A stretch of 64,000 nt of DNA from Acidihalobacter sp. (GTDB taxonomy: Bacteria > Pseudomonadota > Gammaproteobacteria > DSM-5130 > Acidihalobacteraceae). The notes under the pieces were generated by a model that did no database searches, was not told the origin of the DNA, and saw only the letters and a program-made list of their open reading frames with translations. Shown here in pieces: positions 8,637 through 18,600 of the stretch; position 1 is the first letter of the stretch; every line of letters starts with the position of its first letter. Both the position numbers and the translations under genes were made by a program. The DNA lies in assembly GCA_027013225.1 (NCBI GenBank), contig JALUXU010000067.1:1-64000 (forward strand), in the 5' to 3' direction.

Positions 8637-9085
8637 GCCTCGTTCTGCACGCTGAGCTTGGCGCGGATGAAGTCGGAATGCGGCACATACAGCAGATCGG
8701 CAATGCGCCGGATCTGGTATTCCTCGTACTTGTCTAGCCGGCCGTCGGCGTAGGCGACGCGCCAAAGATCGCAGAGCATGCGGTATTTTTCTTCGTGGCT
8801 GCAGAATGTATTGACGATTTTGACGGAAGGATAGAGCGATAGATCCGCCTCATGCGTGTTTAACGCCTCGGCGATAAGCTCACGCACGGTCGATTTTTCC
8901 AGATCGAACGCGTTGCCAAGAGCGGCGGCGATGGATTCGAGTTCGGCCTCATCGGTATCGAAATCCGCGCGGCTGATTTCGAGCAGTAGCGTTGCTGTGG
9001 CCAGGCGCAATGCCTGCTTACGTTCGGCGTCGGGCGACTCGTCGGCGATGTGCTTTCGCAAGAATGACTTGATGTGGCCGAGCAT
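8633..9085 (-). CDS. TerB-family protein (tellurite-resistance-like helical domain)
   Basis: This soluble, all-helical protein of 150 residues has TerB-like features: an acidic segment ISRADFDTDEAELESIAAAL, then EEKYRMLCDLWRVAYADGRLDKYEEYQIRRIADLL, with conserved aspartates typical of this metal-binding helical fold. The ATG has a ribosome binding site, CGGAGAAG, four bases upstream. TerB-like domains occur in many envelope and stress contexts; tellurite resistance should not be assumed from one domain. It overlaps the VanZ-like gene by four bases, suggesting an operon with a membrane partner. Confidence 0.8.
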   Translation of the reverse strand: MLGHIKSFLRKHIADESPDAERKQALRLATATLLLEISRADFDTDEAELESIAAALGNAFDLEKSTVRELIAEALNTHEADLSLYPSVKIVNTFCSHEEKYRMLCDLWRVAYADGRLDKYEEYQIRRIADLLYVPHSDFIRAKLSVQNEA

Positions 9086-9165
9086 GGCTTCTCCGTTGAA
9101 TTAATAGCCGTGATGGTAGCCCATATTTGCGCTTTTATGCATGGATTTTCTTGCGAGTCCCCAGA

Positions 9166-9183
9166 ATGTCATAAAACAGTCAT
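9166..9183 (+). promoter_or_regulatory. Pho box (PhoB-binding site) upstream of pstS
   Basis: The sequence ATGTCATAAAACAGTCAT is two 7-base half-sites separated by AAAA. Against the CTGTCAT-N4-CTGTCAT consensus it matches 12 of 14 half-site positions. It lies about 105 bases before the pstS ATG, as expected for PhoB-controlled phosphate uptake. The -10 element was not convincingly identified. Confidence 0.75.
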
Positions 9184-9287
9184 GTGAGCATGATGAAATG
9201 GCGTTGCTTTGGACGGGATGTATCGGATAGGTGTTGTTCGAGCACCCATATTTTGGACTCTTGTATTGTCATTATAAGGAGCGATCC

Positions 9288-10337
9288 ATGAAATTTTCTA
9301 ATTTGACCAAATTCGCGGCCACGGCAAGTTTGGCCGCTCTATTGGGCGGCGCCGCCCACGCCACCTCGGTGAAGCAGATCACCGGCGCCGGTTCCTCATT
9401 CGCCTATCCGCTGTATTCGGCCTGGGCGGATCAGTACGCCAAGCAGACCGGCGTGCAGCTCAACTACCAGTCCATCGGCTCGGGCGGCGGCATTCGCGCC
9501 ATCGAGTCGCGCACTGTGGACTTCGGCGCTACCGATGCGCCGCTGAATGAAAAAGACCTAAAAAAACATTCGCTCGTGCAGTTCCCGACGGCCATGGGCG
9601 GCGTCATTCCCACCATCAACGTGCCCGGCGTCAAGCCCGGCCAGATGGTGCTTTCCGGCCCGGTGCTGGCGGACATCTTTATGGGCAAGATCACTTACTG
9701 GAACGCGCCGGCCATCGAGAAGCTCAATCCCGGCCTGAAGCTGCCCCATCTGCGCATCACCGTGGTGCATCGCTCCGATGGCTCGGGCACCACGTTCATT
9801 TTCACCAACTACCTGAGCAAGGTCAGCCCGACTTGGAAGAAGGAAGTGGGTTTTGGCAAGGCGGTCAATTGGCCTTCCAGCGGTAATGTCGGCGGCAAGG
9901 GTAACGAAGGCGTAGCCGCTTATGTTGATCGCATTCGCGGCGCGATCGGCTACAATGAATACGCCTACGTGACCCAGAATCACATGAACTATGCCGACAT
10001 GATCAACCGCGCCGGCCAGCGTGTTGCGCCGACAGCCGAGAATTTTGCGGCCGCCGCCGCCAATGCCGATTGGAAACATGCCCCTGGATATTACCTGATA
10101 CTGACCAACCAGCCGGGCGCCAAGAGCTGGCCGATCACCGGCGCAACGTTCGCTTTGGTGCCGGCAAAACCTTCCCAGCCAGAACGCACCAAGGCGGTAT
10201 TGAAGTTTTTCGACTGGGGATATACCAAGGGACGTCCGATTGCTGAGAAGCTCGAATACATTCCCATGCCCATGAGCGTGGTCAAAATGATCGAGACCAC
10301 CTGGCATCAGGACATTCACCCGACGATCTGGAAATGA
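9288..10337 (+). CDS. pstS: phosphate ABC transporter substrate-binding protein PstS
   Basis: This is the periplasmic phosphate-binding protein of the high-affinity Pst transporter, 349 residues. It starts with a signal peptide ending near AAHA. The PstS core follows: GAGSSFAYPLYSAWADQY, SIGSGGGIRAIESRTVDFGATDAPL and HRSDGSGTTFIFTNYL, which are the phosphate-contacting loops. I place the start at 9288 because AAGGAG lies just upstream (9277-9281 region) and the signal peptide begins there. Expression is probably PhoB-dependent via the Pho box at 9166. A strong hairpin between pstS and pstC suggests pstS mRNA is made in excess of the permease genes. Confidence 0.96.
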   Translation: MKFSNLTKFAATASLAALLGGAAHATSVKQITGAGSSFAYPLYSAWADQYAKQTGVQLNYQSIGSGGGIRAIESRTVDFGATDAPLNEKDLKKHSLVQFPTAMGGVIPTINVPGVKPGQMVLSGPVLADIFMGKITYWNAPAIEKLNPGLKLPHLRITVVHRSDGSGTTFIFTNYLSKVSPTWKKEVGFGKAVNWPSSGNVGGKGNEGVAAYVDRIRGAIGYNEYAYVTQNHMNYADMINRAGQRVAPTAENFAAAAANADWKHAPGYYLILTNQPGAKSWPITGATFALVPAKPSQPERTKAVLKFFDWGYTKGRPIAEKLEYIPMPMSVVKMIETTWHQDIHPTIWK

Positions 10338-10371
10338 TCGCTTAGGAGAAAATCCCTAGATGGTGGTAACT

Positions 10372-10400
10372 GACGGCGGAGAAAGCTCCGCCGTCTTTAT
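10372..10400 (+). terminator. hairpin terminator/attenuator between pstS and pstC
   Basis: A perfect 10-bp stem is seen: GACGGCGGAG (10372-10381) pairs with CTCCGCCGTC (10386-10395) around an AAAG loop, followed by TTTATTTG. This is a rho-independent terminator shape with a short T tract. It sits inside the pst operon, so it most likely acts as a partial terminator or mRNA-stabilising end for the abundant binding-protein message. Confidence 0.8.
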
Positions 10401-10430
10401 TTGCAGATTCATTTGCAGGACAATACGTGC

Positions 10431-11417
10431 ATGAGTGCAAACAGCCTGACAACGAAGGCGATTGCCTTGCGCGCAAGGCGCATGGCTTTTGGCCGACGTG
10501 CGGATTGGCTCTTTCGGGCCGGAACCCTGCTGTTCGCCTGGGGCGTTCTGCTGGTACTCGGCGCCATTATCATCGAGCTGCTGGTGGACGCCTGGCCGGC
10601 CTTCAGCCGCTTCGGTTTCGGCTTTTTCACCTCATCGGCCTGGAATCCGGTCACCGAGAAGTATGGAGCTGCCTCGTCCATTCTCGGCACTTTGGTGACA
10701 TCTTTCATTGCCATTTCCCTGGCTGTGCCGATGAGTTTCGGCATCGCCTTGTTTCTTACCGAGCTTTCGCCGCGTTGGTTGCGCCGACCCATCGGTATTG
10801 CCGTCGAACTTCTGGCTGGCATTCCTTCCATCATCTACGGCATTTGGGGATTATTCATTTTTGCGCCCTGGTTCGCCGACAATGTGCAATGGCGTATCAG
10901 CGACACGCTCGGCAACCTTCCTGTGATTGGCGTTTTGTTCCAGGGCCCGCCGATCGGCCTGGGTTGGTTGGTGGCGGGGCTGGTATTGACCATCATGATC
11001 ATTCCCTTCATCGCCGCGGTCATGCGCGACGTGTTCGACGTGGTGCCAGCAACACTCAAGGAGTCTGCCTACGCCATGGGCTCGACCCGCTGGGAAGTGA
11101 TCCGCCACATCGTGCTGCCTTACACCAGCGTTGGCGTGATCGGTGGCGTCATGCTGGGACTTGGGCGGGCGCTGGGAGAGACGATGGCGGTGACATTCGT
11201 GGTCGGCAATGCTCATGACATCCACACATCACTGTTCATGCCTGGCAATACCATTGCCTCCACCATCGCCAATGAATTCACCGAGGCTACCACGGTTCCT
11301 CACCGCTCGGCGCTCATCGCCCTGGGCCTGATTCTATTTATTATCACCTTCATCGTGCTGGCATTGGCAAGACTGCTGTTGATGCGAGTCGAACGCGGCC
11401 GGGGGGAGAAGGCATGA
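10431..11417 (+). CDS. pstC: phosphate ABC transporter permease PstC
   Basis: This inner-membrane permease subunit of the Pst transporter has 328 residues and about six helices. Family features include SAWNPVTEKYGAASSILGT and the cytoplasmic EAA-type loop with ATLKESAYAMGSTRWEVIRHIVLP and GGVMLGLGRALGETMAV, which contacts the ATPase. The ATG at 10431 is preferred over an upstream TTG because AGGA lies about ten bases before it. It follows the pstS attenuator by 30 bases and overlaps pstA by four bases. Confidence 0.95.
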   Translation: MSANSLTTKAIALRARRMAFGRRADWLFRAGTLLFAWGVLLVLGAIIIELLVDAWPAFSRFGFGFFTSSAWNPVTEKYGAASSILGTLVTSFIAISLAVPMSFGIALFLTELSPRWLRRPIGIAVELLAGIPSIIYGIWGLFIFAPWFADNVQWRISDTLGNLPVIGVLFQGPPIGLGWLVAGLVLTIMIIPFIAAVMRDVFDVVPATLKESAYAMGSTRWEVIRHIVLPYTSVGVIGGVMLGLGRALGETMAVTFVVGNAHDIHTSLFMPGNTIASTIANEFTEATTVPHRSALIALGLILFIITFIVLALARLLLMRVERGRGEKA

Positions 11418-12256
11418 GTAATCCGAAATATATGCGCCGGCGTGCGCTCAACCTCATCAATATGGGCGCGTCCATCTTCCTTACGGGTGTTGCCCTTTTT
11501 TTTCTTGGCTGGATTCTTTTCGTGCTTTTTTCAAAAGGCGTGGCCTACATTAATCCCGCCTTGTTTATCGAGAGCACGCCGGGCGCTGGAATTCCCGGCG
11601 GAGGCCTGGCCAACGCTTTCGTCGGTAGTCTTCTCATGACTTCGCTGGGTATTCTCATCGCTGCTCCTATCGGCATCCTTGCCGCCACCTATCTGGCTGA
11701 ATTCGGGCATCACACCCGAATTGCCTCGATAGTGCGATTTATTAATGATGTGCTGCTTTCAGCGCCCTCCATCGTTATCGGTGTGTTTGTCTATGGAGTC
11801 GTAGTACAGCCCACCAATCACTTTTCCGGTTGGGCCGGCACCATTGCCCTGGCCATTATCGCTCTGCCTGTCACCGTGCGTACTACGGACACGATGCTGC
11901 AACTGATCCCGGACCAGATGCGGGAGGCCGCCATCGCCCTGGGAGCACCTCGTTGGAAAGTCACGGTCTGGATCGTTTACCGTGCCAGCCTGGCCGGCAT
12001 CGTCACCGGCGTGCTCCTCGCCGTTGCCCGCATCATTGGGGAGGCTGCGCCATTGCTGTTCACTTCGCTGGGTAATCAGTTCTTCACCCTTGATCCCAAC
12101 CAGCCTATGGCCGCAGTGCCCCAGGTGCTGTTCAATTTCGCTATGGGGCCGTACGACAATTGGCACCAGATCGCCTGGGCAGGCGCGTTGATCAGCACCT
12201 TGTTTGTACTGGTATTGATGATCCTCGCCCGCCTGCTTTCTACTCGCAAGCGTTGA
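11414..12256 (+). CDS. pstA: phosphate ABC transporter permease PstA
   Basis: This second Pst permease subunit has 280 residues and about six helices. The ATPase-contacting loop is visible (DQMREAAIALGAPRWKVTVWIVYRASLAGIVTG, then ARIIGEAAPLLFT). The start overlaps pstC (ATGA). The gene ends directly against the queC start, with zero spacing. The ATPase gene pstB and the regulator phoU, which normally follow pstA, are absent here and must be elsewhere for the transporter to work. Confidence 0.95.
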   Translation: MSNPKYMRRRALNLINMGASIFLTGVALFFLGWILFVLFSKGVAYINPALFIESTPGAGIPGGGLANAFVGSLLMTSLGILIAAPIGILAATYLAEFGHHTRIASIVRFINDVLLSAPSIVIGVFVYGVVVQPTNHFSGWAGTIALAIIALPVTVRTTDTMLQLIPDQMREAAIALGAPRWKVTVWIVYRASLAGIVTGVLLAVARIIGEAAPLLFTSLGNQFFTLDPNQPMAAVPQVLFNFAMGPYDNWHQIAWAGALISTLFVLVLMILARLLSTRKR

Positions 12257-12889
12257 ATGCCCCGCGAATCGCTCAGCCTCGTGTTATTGAGCGGTGGCAT
12301 TGATAGCGCCACTGCATTGCATTTGGTTTCTCGCCGCACGCGTGTTCTCCCGCTCTACATTGATTACGGACAACGCGCCTTTGAACGCGAACGAGCGGCA
12401 GCCAATGCTGTGTGTTCCGATTTGGGCCTGGAGCTTGAGACGCTCGAATTGAGCGAGGTGGGCACCGCATTTCGCCGCGGGCATGTTTGGCAGGCGCATG
12501 TGCCTTTGCCGCACCGTAATCTCGCGCTGCTGGGATTGGCTTTCAGCTATGCTGCCGATCGTCGCGCCAGTCACATCGTCCTGGCTGTGAATAAGGAAGA
12601 CGCTGCGTCCCAGAAAAATGCTGCTCCGCCTTTCATCGACGCCTTCCGCGCACTGACGGCCACGCTCGATGAAATCAGACTCGTGACCCCATTAATCGAA
12701 TGGGACAAGGCAGAAGTCATACGTCAGGGTCATGCCCTGGGAGTTGATTACGCCCATACTTATAGCTGCCTGCTGGGTAGAGAACGCCCCTGCGGCGCTT
12801 GCCCTCAATGTGAACATCGGCGGGCCGCCTTTGCAAAGGCTGGCTTTGCCGATCCGGTTTTAGCCATAGCGGATGGGAAGAATCCATGA
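12257..12889 (+). CDS. queC: 7-cyano-7-deazaguanine synthase (QueC-like)
   Basis: This ATP-dependent enzyme of 210 residues is in the queuosine precursor pathway and turns 7-carboxy-7-deazaguanine into preQ0. The PP-loop motif is LSGGIDSAT (near residue 11), then DYGQRAFERE and PHRNLALLGLAFSYA. The C-terminal zinc site is YSCLLGRERPCGACPQC with four cysteines, followed by HRRAAF. Length and motifs fit QueC. It starts on the base after the pstA stop and overlaps the next small gene by four bases, so it should be cotranscribed from the pst promoter or an internal one. Confidence 0.88.
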   Translation: MPRESLSLVLLSGGIDSATALHLVSRRTRVLPLYIDYGQRAFERERAAANAVCSDLGLELETLELSEVGTAFRRGHVWQAHVPLPHRNLALLGLAFSYAADRRASHIVLAVNKEDAASQKNAAPPFIDAFRALTATLDEIRLVTPLIEWDKAEVIRQGHALGVDYAHTYSCLLGRERPCGACPQCEHRRAAFAKAGFADPVLAIADGKNP

Positions 12890-13131
12890 AACCCTATCAA
12901 ACCGTTGCCCCGCATGTGCGGGAGCGCTTGGAGATCGCCGTGTTGACGGCGGAAAAACTTGATCTTCAATGGGCTGATGAAGTCTCGGATCGAGCTTATA
13001 TAGGCTGCATCCAGCCTGAAGAGGTGATCGAAGATGCGGGACGTTTGTATCTTGTCGGGCAAGAAGCGGATGGAGACAAGGTGCGCATCCGCCTTGATCT
13101 GATTCGTAATCTGCCGACGCCGGTTAAGTAA
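12886..13131 (+). CDS. small protein resembling the Rho-binding antiterminator Rof/YaeO
   Basis: This small protein has 81 residues and no signal peptide. Its layout recalls the Rof (YaeO) family: an N-terminal PYQTVAPHVRERLEIAVL segment like the Rof PI-CDDYD-LELAC region, a beta-rich middle, and a C-terminal VRIRLDLIRNL like the Rof LRLDKI strand. Rof inhibits the termination factor Rho by binding its RNA site. The similarity is partial and read by eye, so the function is a hypothesis; the coding call is solid because it overlaps queC by four bases (ATGA) and is followed by argS. Confidence 0.5.
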   Translation: MKPYQTVAPHVRERLEIAVLTAEKLDLQWADEVSDRAYIGCIQPEEVIEDAGRLYLVGQEADGDKVRIRLDLIRNLPTPVK

Positions 13132-13225
13132 CAGTCGCCAAAAAAAGAGCAACTGGTCGAGGCGTGCAGCCAAGGCCCCTATTCCGTAGAATGTGCGCTT
13201 TTCGAGTCAGGCATTACAGGCGCAC

Positions 13226-14986
13226 GTGAAAAACGAAATCGAGTTTTTGATCCAATCCGCTATCATCTCACTGGTGAACGCTGGGGCGCTGCCGGAGGAA
13301 GTGGCCGCTGAGGTGACATTGAGCCGTCCTCGGGAAGCGAAACATGGTGATTACGCCACCAGTATCGCCCTGCAACTGGCCAAGCCCGCGCGCCGCAAGC
13401 CGCGCGAACTGGCAGAAGCCATCGTTGCTGTTATCGGCGAAGATGCGCGTATCGAGCGCATCGAGATCGCCGGCCCCGGATTTATCAATATTCACCTGAG
13501 TCCCGCCGCCCGCCAGGCCGTGATTGGCGAGATTCTTGCCGCGGCTGAGAACTATGGACGCAGCCGTCTCGGCGCGGGACGCAAGGTACAAGTCGAATTC
13601 GTTTCAGCCAATCCCACCGGCCCGCTGCATGTCGGTCACGGGCGCGGCGCGGCTTATGGCGCCGCGCTGGCCGAATTGCTCGCGGCGGCTGGTTTTTCCG
13701 TTCATCGGGAGTATTACGTCAACGATGCCGGACGCCAGATGGATATTCTGGCCGTCAGCGTATGGATGCGTTACCTCCAGCGGTGCGGGATAGACGTACC
13801 GTTTCCGGCCAATGCCTACAAAGGCGATTACGTACGTGAATATGCCGAGCGGCTATACACCCAGGAGGGCGATGGTTGGGCCGTCTCACGCCAACAGCTC
13901 CTTGACAACCTGCCCCCAGACGCACCCGAGGGTGGCGACAAGGAAACTTATATCGATGCGCTGATCGCGCGCGTCCGCGAGCTTCTCGGCGACAATCGTT
14001 ACCGTTTTGTCTTTGAACTCGGACTCAACCTCACCCTGGACGACATCCGCGATGATCTCGCCGCATTCGGGGTCGAATATGATGAATGGTTTTCTGAACG
14101 CTCATTGACCGAGCGCGGCCGCGTGAACAAGGTTATCGAACAGTTGCGCGATGCGAATCTGCTTTACGAAAAAAACGGCGCCTTGTGGTTCCGTTCCAGT
14201 GAATTCGGTGATGAAAAAGATCGCGTGGTGCAGCGCGACAATGGCCAAACCACTTATTTCGCCTCCGATATCGCTTATCATCTGGACAAATTCGAGCGCG
14301 GTTTCGAGCGGGTGATCGATATCTGGGGGGCAGATCATCACGGCTATATTCCCCGCGTCATGGCCGCGCTGACGGCGCTTGGCATTGAGGCGGAGCGGCT
14401 GGACGTGCTGCTGGTGCAATTCGCGATCCTCTACCGCGGAGGCGAGCGTGTGCAAATGTCTACCCGCTCAGGTTCATTCGTCACCTTGCGCGAGTTGCGC
14501 GAGGAGGTCGGCAAGGATGCTGCACGCTTTTTCTACGTCATGCGCGCGGCATCCCAGCATCTGGATTTCGATCTGGATTTGGCCAAATCCCAGTCCGCCG
14601 ACAATCCGGTGTACTACATTCAATATGCGCATGCGCGGGTGGCCAGTGTCATGCGCCAACTCGCCGAGCGCGGACTTGCCCACGATCGCGCCCGCGGTCT
14701 GGCGCATCTTGATCGACTGACAAGCACGCATGAACAAGCTCTGATCAACCTTCTGGGCCGGTATCCTGAATTGATCGAATCCGCGGCATTGGCCGCCGAA
14801 CCACATCAAATCGCTCAATACCTGCGCGAACTCGCCCAGGGTTTCCACACCTGGTACAACGCTGAGCAATTCATCGTCGAGGATGCCGAGCTGCGCGATG
14901 CGCGCCTGGATTTGTGTCTTGCCGTACAGCAGGTCATTTGCAATGGCTTGCATCTGCTGGGTGTGAGCGCGCCGGAGACGATGTAA
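13226..14986 (+). CDS. argS: arginyl-tRNA synthetase
   Basis: This class I synthetase charges tRNA-Arg and has 586 residues. The N-terminal Add-1 domain is followed by the HIGH-type motif in [13 protein letters not shown] (near residue 130), the ADHHGYIPR motif, the KMSKS-equivalent MSTRSG and a helical anticodon-binding domain ending [11 protein letters not shown] prefer the GTG at 13226, since the protein then begins [13 protein letters not shown] as in related ArgS proteins. A GTG at 13193 would add 11 residues; neither has a strong ribosome binding site. A SPOR-domain gene follows by six bases, a common neighbour of argS in gammaproteobacteria. Confidence 0.95.
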   Translation: MKNEIEFLIQSAIISLVNAGALPEEVAAEVTLSRPREAKHGDYATSIALQLAKPARRKPRELAEAIVAVIGEDARIERIEIAGPGFINIHLSPAARQAVIGEILAAAENYGRSRLGAGRKVQVEFVSANPTGPLHVGHGRGAAYGAALAELLAAAGFSVHREYYVNDAGRQMDILAVSVWMRYLQRCGIDVPFPANAYKGDYVREYAERLYTQEGDGWAVSRQQLLDNLPPDAPEGGDKETYIDALIARVRELLGDNRYRFVFELGLNLTLDDIRDDLAAFGVEYDEWFSERSLTERGRVNKVIEQLRDANLLYEKNGALWFRSSEFGDEKDRVVQRDNGQTTYFASDIAYHLDKFERGFERVIDIWGADHHGYIPRVMAALTALGIEAERLDVLLVQFAILYRGGERVQMSTRSGSFVTLRELREEVGKDAARFFYVMRAASQHLDFDLDLAKSQSADNPVYYIQYAHARVASVMRQLAERGLAHDRARGLAHLDRLTSTHEQALINLLGRYPELIESAALAAEPHQIAQYLRELAQGFHTWYNAEQFIVEDAELRDARLDLCLAVQQVICNGLHLLGVSAPETM

Positions 14987-14992
14987 GCGATC

Positions 14993-15622
14993 ATGTCCAG
15001 AGACTATAAAAAACGTTCGCCTGTGAGAAAGAAACCCACGAAGGCAAAATCCGGCGCGCCTCCCTGGGCTTGGGTGAGTCTCGGCCTTGCGATTGGTTTG
15101 TTCGCAGCGTTTCTTTTGTGGCTCGGCAGCCGCCCAGGACCCGGCATGAACGCAACCAAGCCGTCTCTGGGGACAAACCACCCTGAGCGCCAGATTCACA
15201 CAACCAGGCCGCCGGTGAGTACCGCGCCGGCAGAAACCCCGCGCCAGTCGGCACCGCCGAAATACGACTTCTATACCCTGTTGCCAAAACTCGAAGTCGT
15301 CGTCCCGGGACAGAATAATCCCCCGACGAAACGGATTCACAATGCCAGTCCTCCATCCGTTCAGCTTCTTCGGAAGATAGAAAAGCCCGGCAGTTACATG
15401 CTGCAGACGGGCTCGTTCAGAACTTACGCTGAAGCCAACCGGATGAAAGCGAGTCTTGCGCTGCTGGGTTTCGTATCCACCATTTCAAAGGTCGAGGTGC
15501 GAGGGCAGACTTGGTATCGGGTGCAAATCGGCCCGTTCAACAATCTGACCAAGCTCAACGTTGCCCGCGAAACGTTGAGCAAACATCACATCGCGAGTTT
15601 GGCCTTGAAGGTCGGCGGTTGA
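14993..15622 (+). CDS. SPOR-domain cell division protein (FtsN-like)
   Basis: This inner-membrane protein of 209 residues has a basic cytoplasmic tail (RDYKKRSPVRKKPTKAK), one transmembrane helix near residues 24-45, a Pro/Thr-rich periplasmic linker, and a C-terminal SPOR domain from about 131 (YMLQTGSFRTYAEANRMKA, then WYRVQIGPFNNL). SPOR domains bind denuded glycan strands at the division septum. The architecture matches FtsN and its relatives, and the position after argS is typical of the gene often annotated as ftsN in gammaproteobacteria. True FtsN orthology cannot be proved without a search. Confidence 0.88.
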   Translation: MSRDYKKRSPVRKKPTKAKSGAPPWAWVSLGLAIGLFAAFLLWLGSRPGPGMNATKPSLGTNHPERQIHTTRPPVSTAPAETPRQSAPPKYDFYTLLPKLEVVVPGQNNPPTKRIHNASPPSVQLLRKIEKPGSYMLQTGSFRTYAEANRMKASLALLGFVSTISKVEVRGQTWYRVQIGPFNNLTKLNVARETLSKHHIASLALKVGG

Positions 15623-15629
15623 GGCAGTT

Positions 15630-18600
15630 TTGAATCCCGAAGATTCTCGGCACGCACCGCCAGAAGCATGCAAAATCCGCCGACTCAAAGAACGTCTGGA
15701 AATTCTAGGTGGCCACCGGCGCCTGGAATTTTCAAGGCGGCTGGCGGGGCTTGAGCGCCGCCTGCGCGAAAACCAGCCGATCGACCGCGGATTGGCGAGA
15801 GTGGAAGCGGACATCGAAGCGGCGTATGAGCAGATTGCGGCAAGGAAGGCGGCGCTGCCTGTACCGAACTATCCGGACGATCTGCCGATCGTGGCTAGAC
15901 GCACGGAGATCGCCCGCGCTATCGCCGCGCACCAAGTAGTCATCGTCTGCGGCGATACAGGCTCGGGCAAAACCACCCAGTTGCCAAAGATCTGTCTCGA
16001 GTTGGGACGAGGCGCCGCCGGCCTGATCGGGCATACCCAGCCGCGACGCATCGCCGCACGCAGCGTGGCTACGCGTATCGCCGAGGAACTCAAGACCGAG
16101 GTTGGCCGCGGTGTCGGCTTCAAGGTGCGTTTTTCTGACCATATCGGTACAGAAACCTATCTTAAGATCATGACCGACGGCATTCTGCTGGCCGAGATCC
16201 AAAAGGATCGTCTGCTCAGCCAGTATGACACGCTAATCATAGACGAGGCGCATGAACGCAGCCTCAATATCGATTTCCTGCTCGGCTACCTCAAGCGCTT
16301 GCTGCCGTGCCGACCCGACCTCAAGCTGATCATTACCTCGGCCACTCTCGATCCCGAGCGGTTTTCGCGTCATTTCGGTGGCGCGCCCATTATTTATGTG
16401 GAGGGACGCACTTGGCCGGTGGAGGTGCGCTACCGGCCATTGATCAGCCTCGATGACGAAGACATAGACCGCAGTCAGAGCGAAGGCATCGTCGCCGCCT
16501 GTGAGGAACTGGCGCGCGAGGGGCCGGGCGATATTCTCGTTTTTCTACCGGGTGAGCGTGAGATCCGCGAGACTGTCGAGGCGCTGGCCAAACACCACCC
16601 GCTGCAAACCGAGATTCTTCCCTTGTATGCGCGCCTGTCGGCCAGAGAGCAACAGCGCGTGTTCCAACCCCGCGGTAAAAGGCGCATCGTACTCGCCACC
16701 AACGTCGCGGAAACCTCGCTCACCGTTCCTGGCATCCGCTACGTGGTGGATACCGGCACGGCACGTATTTCCCGTTATTCTTGGCGTTCAAGGCTCCAGC
16801 GTTTGCCGATCGAACCGATTTCCCAAGCTTCCGCCGAGCAGCGCAAGGGGCGTTGCGGCCGCCTCGGGCCGGGTGTGTGCATCCGTTTATACAGCGAGGA
16901 AGATTTCACTACCCGGCCGGCATTCACGGAAGCGGAAATGCAGCGCACCAATCTCGCCTCCGTGGTACTGCAAATGAGTGCCCTGGGACTTGGCAAGGTG
17001 ACAGACTTTCCGTTCATCGACCCGCCCGAAGCGCGGTTGGTGAAAGACGGCTACCAGCTCCTTGAAGAGTTGCATGCAGTGGATAACCGCCACCGCATCA
17101 CCGAAACAGGGCGGCGTCTGGCGAGGCTCCATGTCGATCCTCGCCTTGGCCGCATGCTTCTTGCCGCTGAACGCGAAGGAGCTTTGCGCGAAGTGCTGGT
17201 CATCGTCTCTGCGCTGGCCGTTCAGGATCCGCGCGAACGCCCGCTCGACAAGCAACAGGCGGCCGACGAGGCGCATCGACGTTTTGCTGATGAACATTCC
17301 GACTTTCTCGCCTATCTCAAGCTTTGGGATTACTTCCATGACAAGGCGCGGCATTTATCGAAAACCCAATTACGCAAACTCTGCCGGCATGAATTTTTGT
17401 CGTGGATGCGTATGCGTGAATGGATAGAGACTTGGCGCCAGCTCCATGGTCAATTGCTGGAAATGGGATTTCGCGAAAATACCGAGCCGGCAGGCTACGA
17501 TGCCATTCATCGCGCCTTGCTCGCTGGCTTGTTGAGCCAGGTTGGATACAAAGATGAGCAGGAACGGAAAAAACGCAAAGGCAGCCGTGGCGTAAGTTAC
17601 CTGGGGACGCGCAATCGCCGCTTCCAGATATTTCCAGGATCGGCATTGGCAAAGCGCGCGCCGAAATGGCTGATGGCCGCCGAAATCGTGGACACCGGCC
17701 GTGCCTACGCCCGCACCGTGGCCGCCATCAAGCCGGAATGGATAGAAAAACTTGGCGCCCATTTGCTCAAGCATCACATCCATGAGCCGCACTGGGAACA
17801 AAGGGCGGCACGAGTCGGCGCCTATGACAAAATCACTTTGTACGGTTTGGTCATCCATCCGCGCAAGCGTGTCGATTACGCCCGCACGCATCCCGCCGAA
17901 GCACGTGAGCTTTTCATCCGCCACGCACTGGTTTATGGCAAGTTCAAGAGCCGTGGCGGCTTTCTCGCCCATAACCTGGCGTTGATCGAAGAAGTCGAGG
18001 CATTGGAGGCCAAATCCCGGCGTCCCGACATTCTCGTCGATGAACAGGTGATCTTCGAATTCTACGACCGCCTTTTGCCCGCAGACATCAACAATGGAGC
18101 CGCTTTCGAACATTGGCGCGAACAGACTGAACGCGAAAATCCCAAGTTGCTGTATCTCACCCGTCAAGCGCTGATGCGGCATGCCGCGGGCGAGGTTACG
18201 GCCGAATGTTTTCCCGACCAGCTCAATGTGGGGGCGGGCCTGTCGTTGCCGTTGCGATATCGCCTCGCGCCGGGCGAAGAAGATGACGGTCTTACGCTTC
18301 GCGTGCCGCTGGCCGCGCTCCGGCAGATCGATATCGCCCGTTGCGAATGGCTGGTGCCCGGCTTGCTGGAAGAAAAGCTCGTCGCTTTGCTGCGCGGACT
18401 GCCTAAAGGGTTACGCAAGAACTTCGTACCCCGGCCAGAGTTCGCCCGTGCCTGTGCTCAGGCGATGAGCTTCGGTGAAGGCGATTTGTATGCCACATTC
18501 GCACATCAACTCAAGCGCATGACCGGCGTGGAGGTGCCTTCCGATGCCTGGGATCGCGCTGCCTTGCCCGCTCACCTGCGTATGCGCTACGACGTCGTCG

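Noticed and set aside
8633-9085. The TerB-like gene as evidence for tellurite resistance
   Set aside because: A single TerB domain without the other ter genes does not support it.
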